The notes beneath the pieces are model-generated. The model searched no databases, was not told the DNA's origin, and saw only the letters and a list, made by a program, of their open reading frames with translations. This document shows, piece by piece, positions 11,613 through 23,035 of a stretch of 64,000 nucleotides of DNA. A program made the translations under genes and the position numbers. Position 1 is the stretch's first letter. The number at the start of each line of letters is the position of its first letter. The stretch is from Druceiella hillmani (Eukaryota > Arthropoda > Insecta > Lepidoptera > Hepialidae): the NCBI GenBank assembly GCA_039881145.1, contig JAYKKI010000091.1, positions 1,674,001 to 1,738,000 of the forward strand. The letters are read 5' to 3'.

Positions 11613-12500
11613 TATACACATTGATCTATTTTAATTTCTTGAAAATTAAGCTCAAATAAGTATTCACTTGATAAATGTCTATTCTTTAATCTTGTCTATG
11701 TCTAATTTATAAGAAATATGGTTTAGAGCTGTAATATAACTACATAAGACTGGTTGTTTTTAAACTCACAATTATTTTGGTAAAAGAATAAATAATATAA
11801 TCAAATAGACCAGCCAAATTAGACAAAAATTGACCGAAATAGCTAATAAAATCCCATATTTTATATATATTTTGCTTCATTGGATATACTCTTGAGCTAT
11901 GAATTTTTCAATCATCAAACCCTCTTGCGTATTTATGTTTTTCGAGAGTGAAAAAAGATATAAACGTTTTATCTATTTTCTTAAAAACTATATTTTTTTG
12001 GAGGAAAATGCAAGAAACCGAAATTAAAATTGTTTGTAAGAAAAGTTTCATATTTTTTGTATAATATTAACCATTTCGAAGATACTGGCCTGAAAATTAA
12101 ACGAAATTTAAAAAATTACTTGTTTTCATTCTTTCACTTATTTTTCGAAATCTATTAATTTTTTGAGGAAAATGCGACAGATCAAAATGTGCTTTTAAAA
12201 TATGCCACAAAAAAAGCATTTTTCATATATTTATTACTGCGCTTGAAAAATTATTTGACCAGAAATGAACGCTTCAGATTTTCTCGCAAACTTATTACTT
12301 TTATGGTATAGGTATAGGTTTATAAACAAATTGTAGCTCTTTAAATTTGCTATAAAATGGATTTATTGAGTTTTTTCGTCTATTGCTTTCGAGTAAAATA
12401 CACGACAAAGTCAAGAAGTTTGGTAGTTATAAAAATATGCACTCATTTTTGCATCATATTATTATGAGCTAAACTTGAAGTTTTTCGATTATTTTATTTA
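11613..12500. other. AT-rich, nothing recognised
   Basis: Very A+T-rich. No frames or repeats of note were seen. Confidence 0.5.
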
Positions 12501-12506
12501 AAGACA

Positions 12507-12561
12507 ACGTTATAACCAAATAATTTTTCTATGAGAAAAAAAAATGATTTGGTTATAACGT
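12507..12561. repeat. 15-bp perfect inverted repeat, hairpin
   Basis: Arms 12507-12521 (ACGTTATAACCAAAT) and 12547-12561 are exact reverse complements. The intervening T-run and A-run can pair further, leaving a very small loop. Confidence 0.9.
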
Positions 12562-13385
12562 ATGGGGTATACGTATGGGCTATATAGGAGTAGGAATATG
12601 TGAGATAATAACAAAAACTAAACTATTATTTTTTGATCACATGATAATTTTTAAAGAAACCAGTAACTATATAAAATATTCAGAAACTAATAACCATGTA
12701 AAAAGCGCTCCGATTCTCTTCTTGCAATTTTTAATAGCTACAATTTCGATCAATCGCTTTTTCCAAAAACTCAGTAATTTTCGAGAAATTAGCAAAAAAA
12801 TAAAAAAACTAAATTTCCAGAATTTTAAGCTTTGTTAGTCCTGCATTTCCGAACGGTTAACAAAAAACTACTGATATATTATGAATAATATTGACATTTA
12901 AGAAATTTACTGACTAACGAAATACAATTTTGACTTTTTAATATTTCCTAAAAGAAATTATAGTTATCAAGAAAATCGAAATTATATTTATCTCCTTTTC
13001 ACCTTCATAAAAATATATACGCAAGAAGTCTTCGCTTTAAGAGTACACCCCAATAAGGCAATAAAATAGATGAAATTCAACATGGGAATTTGTTACTTAT
13101 AAAATCCTTATTTGACTGGTCTAAAGTAATATTTGCAATTAAAAGACACACCTTTTCTTATATTTTTTCATGTTATAAACATTAATTCACTTACAATTTT
13201 AAATGTATATCGTGGAAAGAGGTTATTTGATATGACCAATAGACTTTAAAATTAACTTTATACAAAATTAACATACAAAAACTAATCCACATACGTGTAA
13301 ACCCAACTCAGGACATAGGTGTCATAATTAAGCAACAGCAACGCACAATCTATCACAACAAAAAAGAGCTATCCCAAATTCAAGA
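12562..13385. other. AT-rich, nothing recognised
   Basis: An 87-codon frame at 12575-12838 is rich in Ile, Lys, Asn and Phe, as expected from A+T-rich DNA, and has no recognisable motif. Confidence 0.45.
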
Positions 13386-13387
13386 CC

Positions 13388-13560
13388 CTAATACCTTACT
13401 GCCAGCTCCCTGGAGCCGCTCTAGGAATTTCATTAGTCCGCTGACCGGCCTCAGGAATGCAACGTTGTGCAATTTATGGGTCGAGCGAAACGGTCCGGCA
13501 AATATTTGCGTTAGATCCTGTAGGTCCCTTCGTAGAGCATAGGTAATGTATTTAGTGAAC
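13388..13560. promoter_or_regulatory. candidate regulatory block
   Basis: A compact C+G-rich island. It contains a C/EBP-like TTGTGCAAT at 13465-13473 overlapping the Hox-type TTTATGG at 13473-13479. No frame of interest is present. The regulatory role is inferred. Confidence 0.25.
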
Positions 13561-13820
13561 TTTGCGGATAAAAGTTGTCTAGCGTAAAGTTGCTCATTGG
13601 GAAAAAATGTATTATGTACTTTTAAAATAGCTTCAATGTCTAACTTTCATCTGATTAACACACTTTGCTTTGAATAATCTGTGCTGTATCATTAAGCGAC
13701 ACCTGCCTTCTTAAAAATAATTTTCCTTATTATCTCCAGCAAAAAATCTGGATTACCTTCATGTTAAAATAAAAAGACCCTTATGTGTTAAAATAAATAG
13801 CACCGTTAAACAATTTAAAG

Positions 13821-14551
13821 TGTCAAAATATTTAGTCTATAGTAATGTCGCCCCACCTGTGTAATCCTTGTAATCTATGATTGAGGGTATATTAACCGTA
13901 ACTCCGTGAACTCACTTCCATTTCCTGCTCAGTGACATCAAAAGTTGCAGTAGCTATTTGTCCGGAATCCTCATCAAGTGACATTTCAACAATCATCCAA
14001 GTGGTTCCACCACCTCAAAATTATGGGCCCAGAAGGTTTAGCGTCGAAACAGTGTATACGGCTTAGATCGTATACCCTGTTTCAGCCCATAACTCACTAT
14101 TTCAGCCCATCCTCTCACTAATAGAACTCCATCAAGAACACTCGAATGTAGAACTCCAGGGGATGTGTGATCAGGGAAGAAAGCAGACATTAGTCATCTG
14201 AGAGTATTCGAGTGTGAAGCGATGCAAAGCAATTCAAAAGGAAACGGTGAGAAAAGGATTTCAGAGCAAGGAAGATAATCTTTATCAGATATTGTGAAAA
14301 CAAAAAAGACCGATTTATAATACCCAACTCGATAATAACAATAACATTTATTAAATGGAAACGTCAAAATATTTAGTCTACAGTAATATCGCCCTTCTGT
14401 ATAATCTGTGTAATCTATGGCGAAGGATATATAAACCGTAATCCCGTCACCGCACTTTCTTTTTCTACTCGGTGACATCAAGAGTTGTGGTTGCTATTTG
14501 TCCGGTTTCCTCGTCAAGTAATTATCTCAACAATCATCCAAGCAGTTCCAA
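13821..14551. repeat. diverged direct-repeat pair of about 185 bp
   Basis: The segment at 13821-14010 and the segment at 14361-14551 align along their full length, from TCAAAATATTTAGTCTA to CAATCATCCAAG. Identity is roughly four-fifths by eye. About 350 bp separate them. They might be long terminal repeats of a gutted retrotransposon, or a tandem duplication. No primer-binding site or gag-pol fragment was recognised between them. The minus-strand frame at 14194-14481 lies across the second copy and is not called. Confidence 0.7.
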
Positions 14552-15890
14552 CTAAATTTGAATTCAACAGAAAGTATGATTAGATTAAATGTCTTACAAC
14601 AAAATTTAACAATGCGGTTTTTTGTTGTAAGAGTAAATTTAAAAAACCTGTCAAGTAAGAGTAGAACTGGAACTAAGAGATTTCCATTCTTATTTAGGCA
14701 CTTGTAAACAAATATTAATTTATACAACGTAAATATATTATCTATAAATGTAAGATAATCGCTACAGTTTTTCTTCAAGCTTCCAGCCGGATTTAATCGA
14801 CCCCGTTTCTTTTCATGATTTTTGGCTCAGTAGTTTCGGAAATAAAGAAAAGTGCCTATTATGCATATTTTTGGAACATCTTTCAAATATGAATTTATGA
14901 ACAAATATTTTTGTATTCATAACAAGCCATTGAATCAATCTAAATTTTAAAATGACGCAGTGAGATAGACTTCCTGTGAGGATAACGACATAGTGTCACT
15001 TTTCAATACAAGTTTGAAAGGAAGATATTAAAAAAAACGTTCTTCTATTTCGGGAAAATTAAGAAGCAAACTACGGTAAAGAATCTTCTCAAAGCTATTC
15101 TGGTGTTTTTTGCCATAATTTTGTTTGCGAATACGTTGTTTATAATTACGTCATATATATGAGTAGTTCATTATTAGAAAGCTAACATTGTAAAATTTTA
15201 TATTTTAACGCCGGCGACACGTGAATTTAGGGTTTCGAAACCACGTATTCTTAGATAATTATGTCGTTTGTGCCTAGCGATAAAGCGAGACAAAAACTGG
15301 CTAATTTGATCAGGCTATTTACTACACAGTTATTTTCATACTCACCTACTATGAAGTTTCTATGAATATACTATGTATATATAAATATTACGTGCAATAA
15401 CTTAGTCGCTAAAGTCAGTTTGATTTATTAATGCAAGTTGACCGAAATAACTTTGCATTGAAGTACTTGTTCTGAATACCGCCATCCTAATACTTACTAT
15501 TTTAAACGAAAATAAAATATTAACTAAACTATACGGGATACTGTAAGTTGGACGTAGACCAAAATACTTCAAAAAATATTTTGAAAAATTTTCCTTTCCA
15601 TATAAAAAAATTTAATTTCGGTATTCACATAATTCAATTAAATATTTTTTGTAAAATTTAACCAAAATCAGTCTTAAACTGAAATAGTTATTTATGATAC
15701 TGCGGTATACATTCGACTGTGGAACAGTATAAATGATCTAAAATGGATATTAAAATTCCAGTTCGAATTGAACGTTACGAAGTGTCAGAATTAAAACTGA
15801 GAGACCATTAATACTCCAATCTTAATCGGAGAAGGCGTGAGTTTATATTTATTGGAGGACAATACAGATGTACGTAGTTAACTGACAGTA
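14552..15890. other. AT-rich, nothing recognised
   Basis: An unremarkable 83-codon minus frame (14527-14778) has Phe/Leu/Ile composition only. No repeats were recognised. Confidence 0.45.
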
Positions 15891-15894
15891 CCAA

Positions 15895-16150
15895 AACATG
15901 TGTTTGTTTATATTATCCGTCGGTCTCCAATTGCGACAATTTGCAAACAATTCATAATCACCCCGAGGATCATTCGTATTCGTCCCCGCCTCGCCCGGCG
16001 CTCCAGCACTCGCCTCACGTCCAGGTGTTACGGCTCAATTCATTTGTCTAGATTGAAACACAATGGAGCGCCACTAATGACGGCTATTTACAGCGGCTGC
16101 ACGTGGAATTGTAATCAGCGCTGATATCGGTCGTCCGTCACTTACACTGA
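15895..16150. promoter_or_regulatory. candidate regulatory block
   Basis: This is one of the clearest C+G-rich islands. An AGGTGT T-box half-site lies at 16023-16028 and a Sox-type ACAATGG at 16060-16066. An E-box CACGTG lies near 16099 and a CAGCGCTG palindrome near 16117. The 74-codon plus frame across it is Arg- and Ser-rich and has no recognised domain. Cross-species conservation would be decisive. Confidence 0.3.
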
Positions 16151-16995
16151 ATAAAGTCACTGCGAATTAAGTTTAAGTGTTGGCGCTTCCTTTCAATAGA
16201 GTCTACGGGGTTAAAACTTAAATTAACCTATGGGACTGTAATCCATAAATTTAAAAAAAAATGTGTAGATGCCATTAAAATCCCAATATAAGATCATTAT
16301 GGAAAAGTATATATTTTTTCAATTCTTTCGAATTATGAAGATTTTATAATACGTAATTAATAAGATCGTGAATCCGTATGACGAAAATTTTTGTGTTTCG
16401 GTCTATAGCAACTTATTTTCTCAGAAATCATGCAGCATAGAGAAGGACATTTTCACAGAGTTATTTTTAGTACTGATTTAAACGCAGACGTAAATTCAAA
16501 AACATTAGTTTCCAGAGGGACAAATGAATCCACTATTTCTTGTGTTTTCAACCCCATATAAAATACGAAATAAACGCTGGGAAAATAGAAAATTTAAAAA
16601 CATTTACGTACATCAAACATTTTCATGAACTAAATTTTACAAAAAACGGTATAAACCGTTGTTACAAGCCCTCTCTCCCACTCGCTTATCTCTCAACGCA
16701 ATAGCAAGAAAAATCTGAACAATATCAGGAAGATATACACATACAGAAAATTTTCAGTAGTACGTGCATCCAGTTAATTTTACCTATTTTACTGAACCCC
16801 TATCGAGCGAGATCGACTTGCACTTAACCTGATTTAGTTTTTTGTCATTAGATAATTGTTACGTTTATATTTTTTTTTATAATACAGTCCATAAGTTTAA
16901 TCCAATGAATAGATATTGAGTTGACCACTCTAGACTCTGGTTGAAAAGCGAAACTAAAAACAAGTTCATCTACTGACTACTACCAGAACAGAATT
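16151..16995. other. AT-rich, nothing recognised
   Basis: No signal was recognised. Confidence 0.5.
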
Positions 16996-16999
16996 CACA

Positions 17000-17360
17000 C
17001 GTCTGCCAGCACGCAGGCTAACAAAAAATCGTAGCGAAACTAACCGAATGACGCAAACAAGTCTCCTGCAAATAAAAGTGAATCGCGCCGATTATGTAAA
17101 GCATATCGGCGCCGAATACGTGCGGCTTGGCTCGGTGAGTACTCGCAGTCAGCGCTGGCGGGACACGTAAAGTGCATTAGATATGGTAAGCAGCCGTCCC
17201 CGAGGGACTAGACGGCTCGATCGCGTTTTATTCGCGTATTTTTTATACTTCCCGCTTACCTCTGTGATTATTACCGTTATTTGCAAGTGGCGTATAGTCC
17301 GACGGCACGTTCTCAACTTTTTTGCTGCTGTTGATGACTTGACTCATTTTTTTACTTTCA
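17000..17360 (+). promoter_or_regulatory. CpG-rich block with splice-donor-like sites, possible 5' exon
   Basis: CpG-rich sequence around 17080-17240 contains CGGTGAGTA (about 17136) and ATGGTAAGC (about 17183). Both are good matches to insect 5' splice donors. A GCAGTCAG word near 17147 loosely resembles an initiator. A first non-coding exon of a plus-strand gene would fit, with the rest of the gene outside or far downstream. The 78-codon frame from 17183 is not recognised. No TATA box is evident. Confidence 0.2.
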
Positions 17361-17440
17361 TCATCGTGTTCATTTTAATAGTTTTTTTTCTCAGTTTCAA
17401 ACCAATTAAGATGAAATAGAACTAATTAGGGAGAATCGAA

Positions 17441-17680
17441 TCACGTAAACACATAGAAATAAAGTAAAAAATATTTTTTAATTTTCCTTTTTGAAGTATT
17501 GAACTTGAGGATATTTTTTTTTCTTTCGGGATCCATATCATGGAAGAGGAGATTGCCATTGAAGGGGTCTTCTAAAATTCTATTGAAAATATCTGGCCAT
17601 GTTTTCGAAACAGCGTCTCCTTGGCGGAATTCAAATTTCCTGAGCGTATAGCGGTCTCGTCGCCGTCGTACCTCTTGCAT
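17441..17680 (-). other. unrecognised coding-like frame, 79 codons
   Basis: The minus-strand frame starts ATG at 17680 and begins MQEVRRRRDRYTLRKFEF. It contains WPDIFNRILEDPFNGNLLF, then a Lys-rich end. Residue use (Trp, Asp, Pro, mixed charges) is more protein-like than the other chance frames in this A+T-rich window. I do not recognise the family. It could be one exon, a decayed transposon scrap, or chance. No neighbour supports a function. Confidence 0.25.
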
Positions 17681-18955
17681 TTGTTAAGTACTTCAACGCA
17701 AAATTATTTCAATTAGTTTGAAGTAAGAAATTAGAGAAATATAGACAACCAAGTTTTTCATTTTACGCTTGTCAAAGATATTCGTATAATCGATTATATG
17801 GTGAAGAATAATAACAATATTTATAAATAGTTTAACAAAAATACTATGTTAAGGATATATAATTAAAAGGACTGTATAAATATTATGTGTGCACAGAACT
17901 CGTATGACACGAGTTTTCCAGTGCGAAATTTCCATCCTAAAAGAACGCAGTGGAGATGTCATCACACATATCAACAAGACCTACGGACCCAACATCTAAA
18001 ACGAACGTGCTGTGCATTTCTTTTCCAACCGCGTCTGTCTCAAATACGAATACAACTGATAAAGAAACGAATTTCTCTTAAACTACGACTGAGCAAGTAG
18101 CAGGATCTAATCTCAATGTCACAATGACATTAATCTGGTAATTTACTTCGAAGCAGTTTAAAAAGTTGGGCGTTTGAAGAGCTTAACGAATAACAATGAG
18201 AAATATGCGACCTTCACGTACATTTCTGTGTTGAACTAATAAATAAAACATGCCTCACCGTGTTGAACTGACAAATAAATTACAGAATTGTGAAAAGAAT
18301 TGAAAATAGAAATGGTGGGTTCATTTCTATTTAATGCATCGAAGCCACTGACAAAATAAATAGTTTGTTATGAATTGTTGAATTTAAAACAACGAATTCG
18401 TAAATAAAAATATAAAATGTTATATAAACATTCCATCATGGTCGCAAGCATTATTTTCAAGTATTCTTTCAATAGAGATTCATGTTGTATTGTAATTTCT
18501 GAAGGCTGAATCTTCAAAGCTTCAGTGGTTAGGAAACAGTAACTAAATCTTATGTTAAAAAAAATTAAAAAATATAATCCTTTTTACCTTTTCGTAACAT
18601 CTAGAATGTTACTTTAATAAAATACGGTATATAATAAATTTTTTTTTCATTGTATTATTTAGTTACCGTTTCTTAATTGCTCCTTGAAATTTGGTCACTC
18701 GTTAAGATGTAATCCAGTATATAAAAACATATCATATTTTTTTACACAACAGTCTTCAGAATCTCACAAATCTACTGTCGGGGCTATTAGAAATATTTTC
18801 TTAAATTTATGTTAACTCAAAATGTGTCTAAAATATTCACTTGAAATTAAAAACATACTTCGTCGTATAAAAATAGAACTATTATCAACTTTTTACTAAT
18901 TAGTGAAAAATAAAATCGCTTTGAAATAATATATTTTAAGGCAAATACAAACATT
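17681..18955. other. AT-rich, nothing recognised
   Basis: A 71-codon plus frame (17885-18100) has no recognised motif. No repeats were seen. Confidence 0.45.
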
Positions 18956-18959
18956 ACCA

Positions 18960-19480
18960 ATAACAAAACGTCACAATCGAGCTAGCTATTTGTAATTCAC
19001 CTTTCCTCGCTCGCCACCCCGCCCGAATAAGAATTGGCGCGCTAAAGACACCGCGGGCGACCGCCGACGACGCGTAGACATTTTTTCCTTCCCAACCACT
19101 TAGTATCATTGCCTAAACCTCCCCTCCGCGCCCCTGCAGATCGAGACGGTGACGATTTCCAAGTCTTTTTTCGCCTCTACACAATTTTCTTATTTTATTT
19201 TCATTCATTATTATCTCCGGCGAACGCAGGCGGCGAGCACCAGATATTTACACTCGAGTTAACACTTTATTCTCCGCTTTACCCCTTTTGTGGATTCCGC
19301 GTTCGAAATAAACAGTTTTATTTAGCGGTGCTACGAGCCTCGCGCCGAGTGAAGGGTTTGAATGCTAATCTGACGGGCAATTCTATTCTTTTATCTACTC
19401 ACTCATTACGTACGGGAGAATTTCTCGTCGACGGAGTCAATCTCAGTGCGGGCGCGGATGTGAGTTAAAATGAATTACAC
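18960..19480. promoter_or_regulatory. strongest CpG island of the window; exon-like signals
   Basis: CpG-dense from about 19005 to 19080, and again through 19460. A pyrimidine-rich run ending CCCTGCAG at 19138 is a fair splice acceptor, and GATGTGAGT at about 19456 is a good donor. The frame between them stays open for over 100 codons and runs out at 19468. The predicted peptide resembles no protein I know and there is no in-frame ATG near its start. This may be a promoter with untranslated first exon, an internal exon, or a conserved non-coding element. Confidence 0.3.
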
Positions 19481-20069
19481 GATGGATGAGTAAATAAAAG
19501 GTTTAAACGTGTTTTATAACTAACTCAGTTGTTAAGATGTTAGATATTAACCGAGTCCATCTTTTTCAATAGCGTATTGTCAATATGTATATCTAATTGT
19601 TTTTATTGCGTACCGCAATAATACTACACGACTTAGATTGACGGGTACCAATATTCAAACGCCAATTACATGTGCTAACGGCAGATGATGGAGAATAGAT
19701 CATTACATCTGTACATATTCCTTCTGACGTGAACTTGAAATGTATACATAAAAAGTGCATTTTAAAAAGCAGTAGGGGTCTACTAACCGATTTTTTACTC
19801 TTCCGTCGAACTCAATTACCAAATTTTCTACGTATAGTTTATTCAACAATAAATTACATAAGAAAGCGCAAAATCTGCCAAAATAAAATAAAAAGAAAGT
19901 TAGCCTCATTATTTACACGGCATTATTTTTAAAATAAATTAAATAATATTAGGTCCACGAATGAAGAATTTTAATTTTAAGTGGCCGAGTTTGTTATTAT
20001 GGACAGGAAGAGTTCAATTACTTTCGAGATGGAAAAATAATACAATATAAATAATAATGATTAATGGTA
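19481..20069. other. AT-rich, nothing recognised
   Basis: Two overlapping frames on opposite strands (19703-19932) look like chance. No repeats were seen. Confidence 0.45.
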
Positions 20070-20427
20070 ATGGTAATTTAAAATTTGAGAATTCATAAGA
20101 TCCTAGCATCAGAAACTCACCTTTCAACATGCGCTCTCAAAAGTCGTCCAAAAATTTATGCCCCTACTAATTTTACCCGCGTCATTTTCTTTTCGTTCAC
20201 ATTCTGTTTTCTTTCATGCCTCATAATTTTCTTTTTCCTCCTATATGTCAAATTTATGCCTTTCTAAAAGAAAGGCATAAATTAAGAAAACAGAATGTGA
20301 ACGAAAAGAAAATGACGCGGGTAAAATTAGTAGGGGCAAAAATTTTTGGACGACTTTTGAGAGCGCATGTTGAAAGGTGAGTTTCTGATGCTAGGATCTA
20401 ATGAATTCTCAAATTTTAAATTACCAT
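20070..20427. repeat. 358-bp near-perfect palindrome (144-bp arms)
   Basis: Arm 20070-20213 is reverse-complemented at 20284-20427 with two mismatches by hand alignment. The 70-nt centre (20214-20283) carries its own perfect hairpin, with arms AATTTATGCCTTTCT (20251-20265) and 20269-20283 around a 3-nt loop. If transcribed it would fold into a long hairpin RNA of a kind that Dicer-2 can process. Alternatives are a foldback/MITE-type transposon, a recent inverted duplication or an assembly artefact. No clear target-site duplication was seen at the ends. The frame at 20085-20267 is an artefact of the left arm. Confidence 0.95.
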
Positions 20428-22735
20428 GAATTCAAAAATTTGACTGCATAAACAGTGAAGGAATGTTAATAAAACGACGAAAATAAATTTAATAATGAGG
20501 CGCATTCGAATGTAAAGCCAGACTATGGTCAAATGAATGAGATACGTAGAAACATCAGCTTTACTTAAAAGAATCTCCTGGAAAAAAAAGATTACGTCAG
20601 TTATTACGACTGATTGACAAATCCGTTCTAATTTCCTAAGTGTATCCTTTTTTCAACAGTTATGCGATACATTTTCTATTTAGTAAAGTAATACGCTTCA
20701 TTTCAACAGTCGGATAGAAAATAAGAAAAATAAACAAAATATTCCGAAATATTATTAAAGTGTAAATTATAGAAATAGCCAAATATAATACTAAAATAAA
20801 ACATTTATTGAAGACGTTTCGACCACATAAAAGGGCATTTACTTAGAAAGATGTGTGATCATTATATTCTCAACAATAAATAACGTAAAGGCAAGGATAA
20901 ATATACTAATTCACTACAATTCCAATAGCTTTGGACATACTAAACCAGAGTTGATATGAGTAGGCCAAAAAAAGTGTTCAATTTATTTTGATACTATTAA
21001 ACACTAGATTTATGACTAGAGTAATCCAAAGTACATACATATACAGTATCAAAATGTGCTGGAAAAATGTTATATGTACAAACCAGGATGTCTCAGAATT
21101 TCTTTGGAATAAAGATCTTTTGAATCTGTATCGGGAACTAATTATAAAGTTTTTCTCATAAATGATTCCTGAAATGTGAATGAAATACGTGGTATTTTAT
21201 TTACTTGCATAATTAACAACACGTGACAGGGCAATAATTTATATTATTAATTAATGACGACTAATCATCGAAACTAACATTAGTTTCGGTGTAATATTAA
21301 AAATTAATATTTTTATAATATAGTTTTGAACAAGTAAATAAAACGAATTGAAATAACATTAAAGTAACATTTGTTTCCTTTAATAAACTCTAAAACTCAT
21401 TTTATCTTTATTTATTTCATATATGTTAGGAAATACGGAGGTAATACAAATATTTTTAGTTTCCTTCGATAAGTACAAAGTACATTTCAAATAATTACGT
21501 CTCTCCTGAACCAAACTTATCAGAATGAGTATGTCGTTTATTCCAGAAAATCATTAGAAAATGGTAAAAGAAAATAACATACTGCCATGTAATAGTCCAA
21601 TGTAACAGAATATATACTAAAGGCAAATTTACAAATTTAATAGTACACATTACATCACTTCGTATCAAAATGATAACAATAATCACATAATAATATAGAT
21701 CCTCAAACAAGAAGCGTTAAAACTCCACTTAGCCCGGAACATATGTATTGCTTATAATAGACTAACTCCCTTCCCAGCTTAGTCCAGACAAAAAGGGACC
21801 ATAACTGCATTTTGTTTCGATCGTATTTCTTACATAATAATTACCGTTAACTGTATTATTTATTGTGTGCTAGTGTAGAACTGTACTGTCTAAACTTGTG
21901 ACAAAAAATACTCATAACCATCGAAGTTAGATTTTTCTTATAACAGACGATATGTAATTAGCCTATGCATCCAGGAACTGTTTATAGATCTTATAGTCGT
22001 AAATTATTATTCTAACGATATATAGCTCTAAAATATTTCTAGTGTTCGATTTGGCAACAGAAAATAAATCATAACAAATAATTTATAATGATCTGCAGTG
22101 TAGATACAACATATACATTCAAAATTTATAGATATTTATATGTTGTCTATAACATATTCGTACATTATTGAAATGTAGCTATAAAGGTTTAAAATTTTAG
22201 TTTAAAACTCAAAAATCCATCCAGCTAATGGCGACTTCCCCTTCGACCCCACTTAAGTTTCTTTCAATCGTCAACCACGCGTTTCATAAAAGTGTTATTT
22301 TGTGCCAAACCCTAAACACAAAGAAACAAACTAAATTTTCCTCTTTATAAAATTATTATTATTTTCGACCTAACGTGATAATGATAAATTTAACATTAGA
22401 CACGAGACACAAAATCTTCTAAGGACTTAATAAAAAAATTTAATTGGCTCAAACCAATTTTTAACAGAATGGAGTGCATCTTAAAAAAGTGCCATTAGGG
22501 TAGATGCTAGTGAATAGCATTATCAAAAAACCTCCAATATTTATTTAGCTCTGCTTCCTCAAATTAATTTTTCTATATTTGAGTATCCGCGACCAGTTGG
22601 TTCTAAGCCAACCATTACTTGCCATATTAACTGGTTAAGAATTACGTAATATACAAAATCATTCATTATCACTCCTTACGTATCGGCTACACAGGTATAA
22701 CAAAACGATGCCACGATTATAATTTTGAAGACAAT
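20428..22735. other. AT-rich, nothing recognised
   Basis: Over 2 kb without repeats, islands or plausible coding. Short Ile/Phe-rich frames (for example 21495-21710 minus) fit chance. Confidence 0.5.
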
Positions 22736-22737
22736 TG

Positions 22738-23035
22738 AATGGAAACCTTTCCTCGGCAAAGGGCTTCCCTTAGTAACTCCTCAGTAATAGATTAAACCAG
22801 CAAGCAGACACCGCACTAATAATGCAAAGGTCGTGACATTTGCTTAGCTCAGCCGGCGAGTGTTTCTTTTTTTTAATTTCCCTCTACCAAGGTGCCAGCA
22901 TTTCGTTAAAGGTCACAGAACACATAACTCGCACGAAAGGGCGTCACACTAGGATAGTGTGTATCGGTATCTTGCCCCTAACAGTTAAAGCGATTTTACA
23001 GAGTTCGGCGTTGCTGATTGTAAACTAATTTAAAC
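22738..23035. promoter_or_regulatory. candidate regulatory block with nuclear-receptor half-sites
   Basis: A C+G-richer island. AAAGGTCG near 22826 and AAAGGTCA at 22908-22915 resemble monomeric nuclear-receptor sites (FTZ-F1/E75 type). The 62-codon frame at 22840-23028 is not recognised. Function is inferred. Confidence 0.25.
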
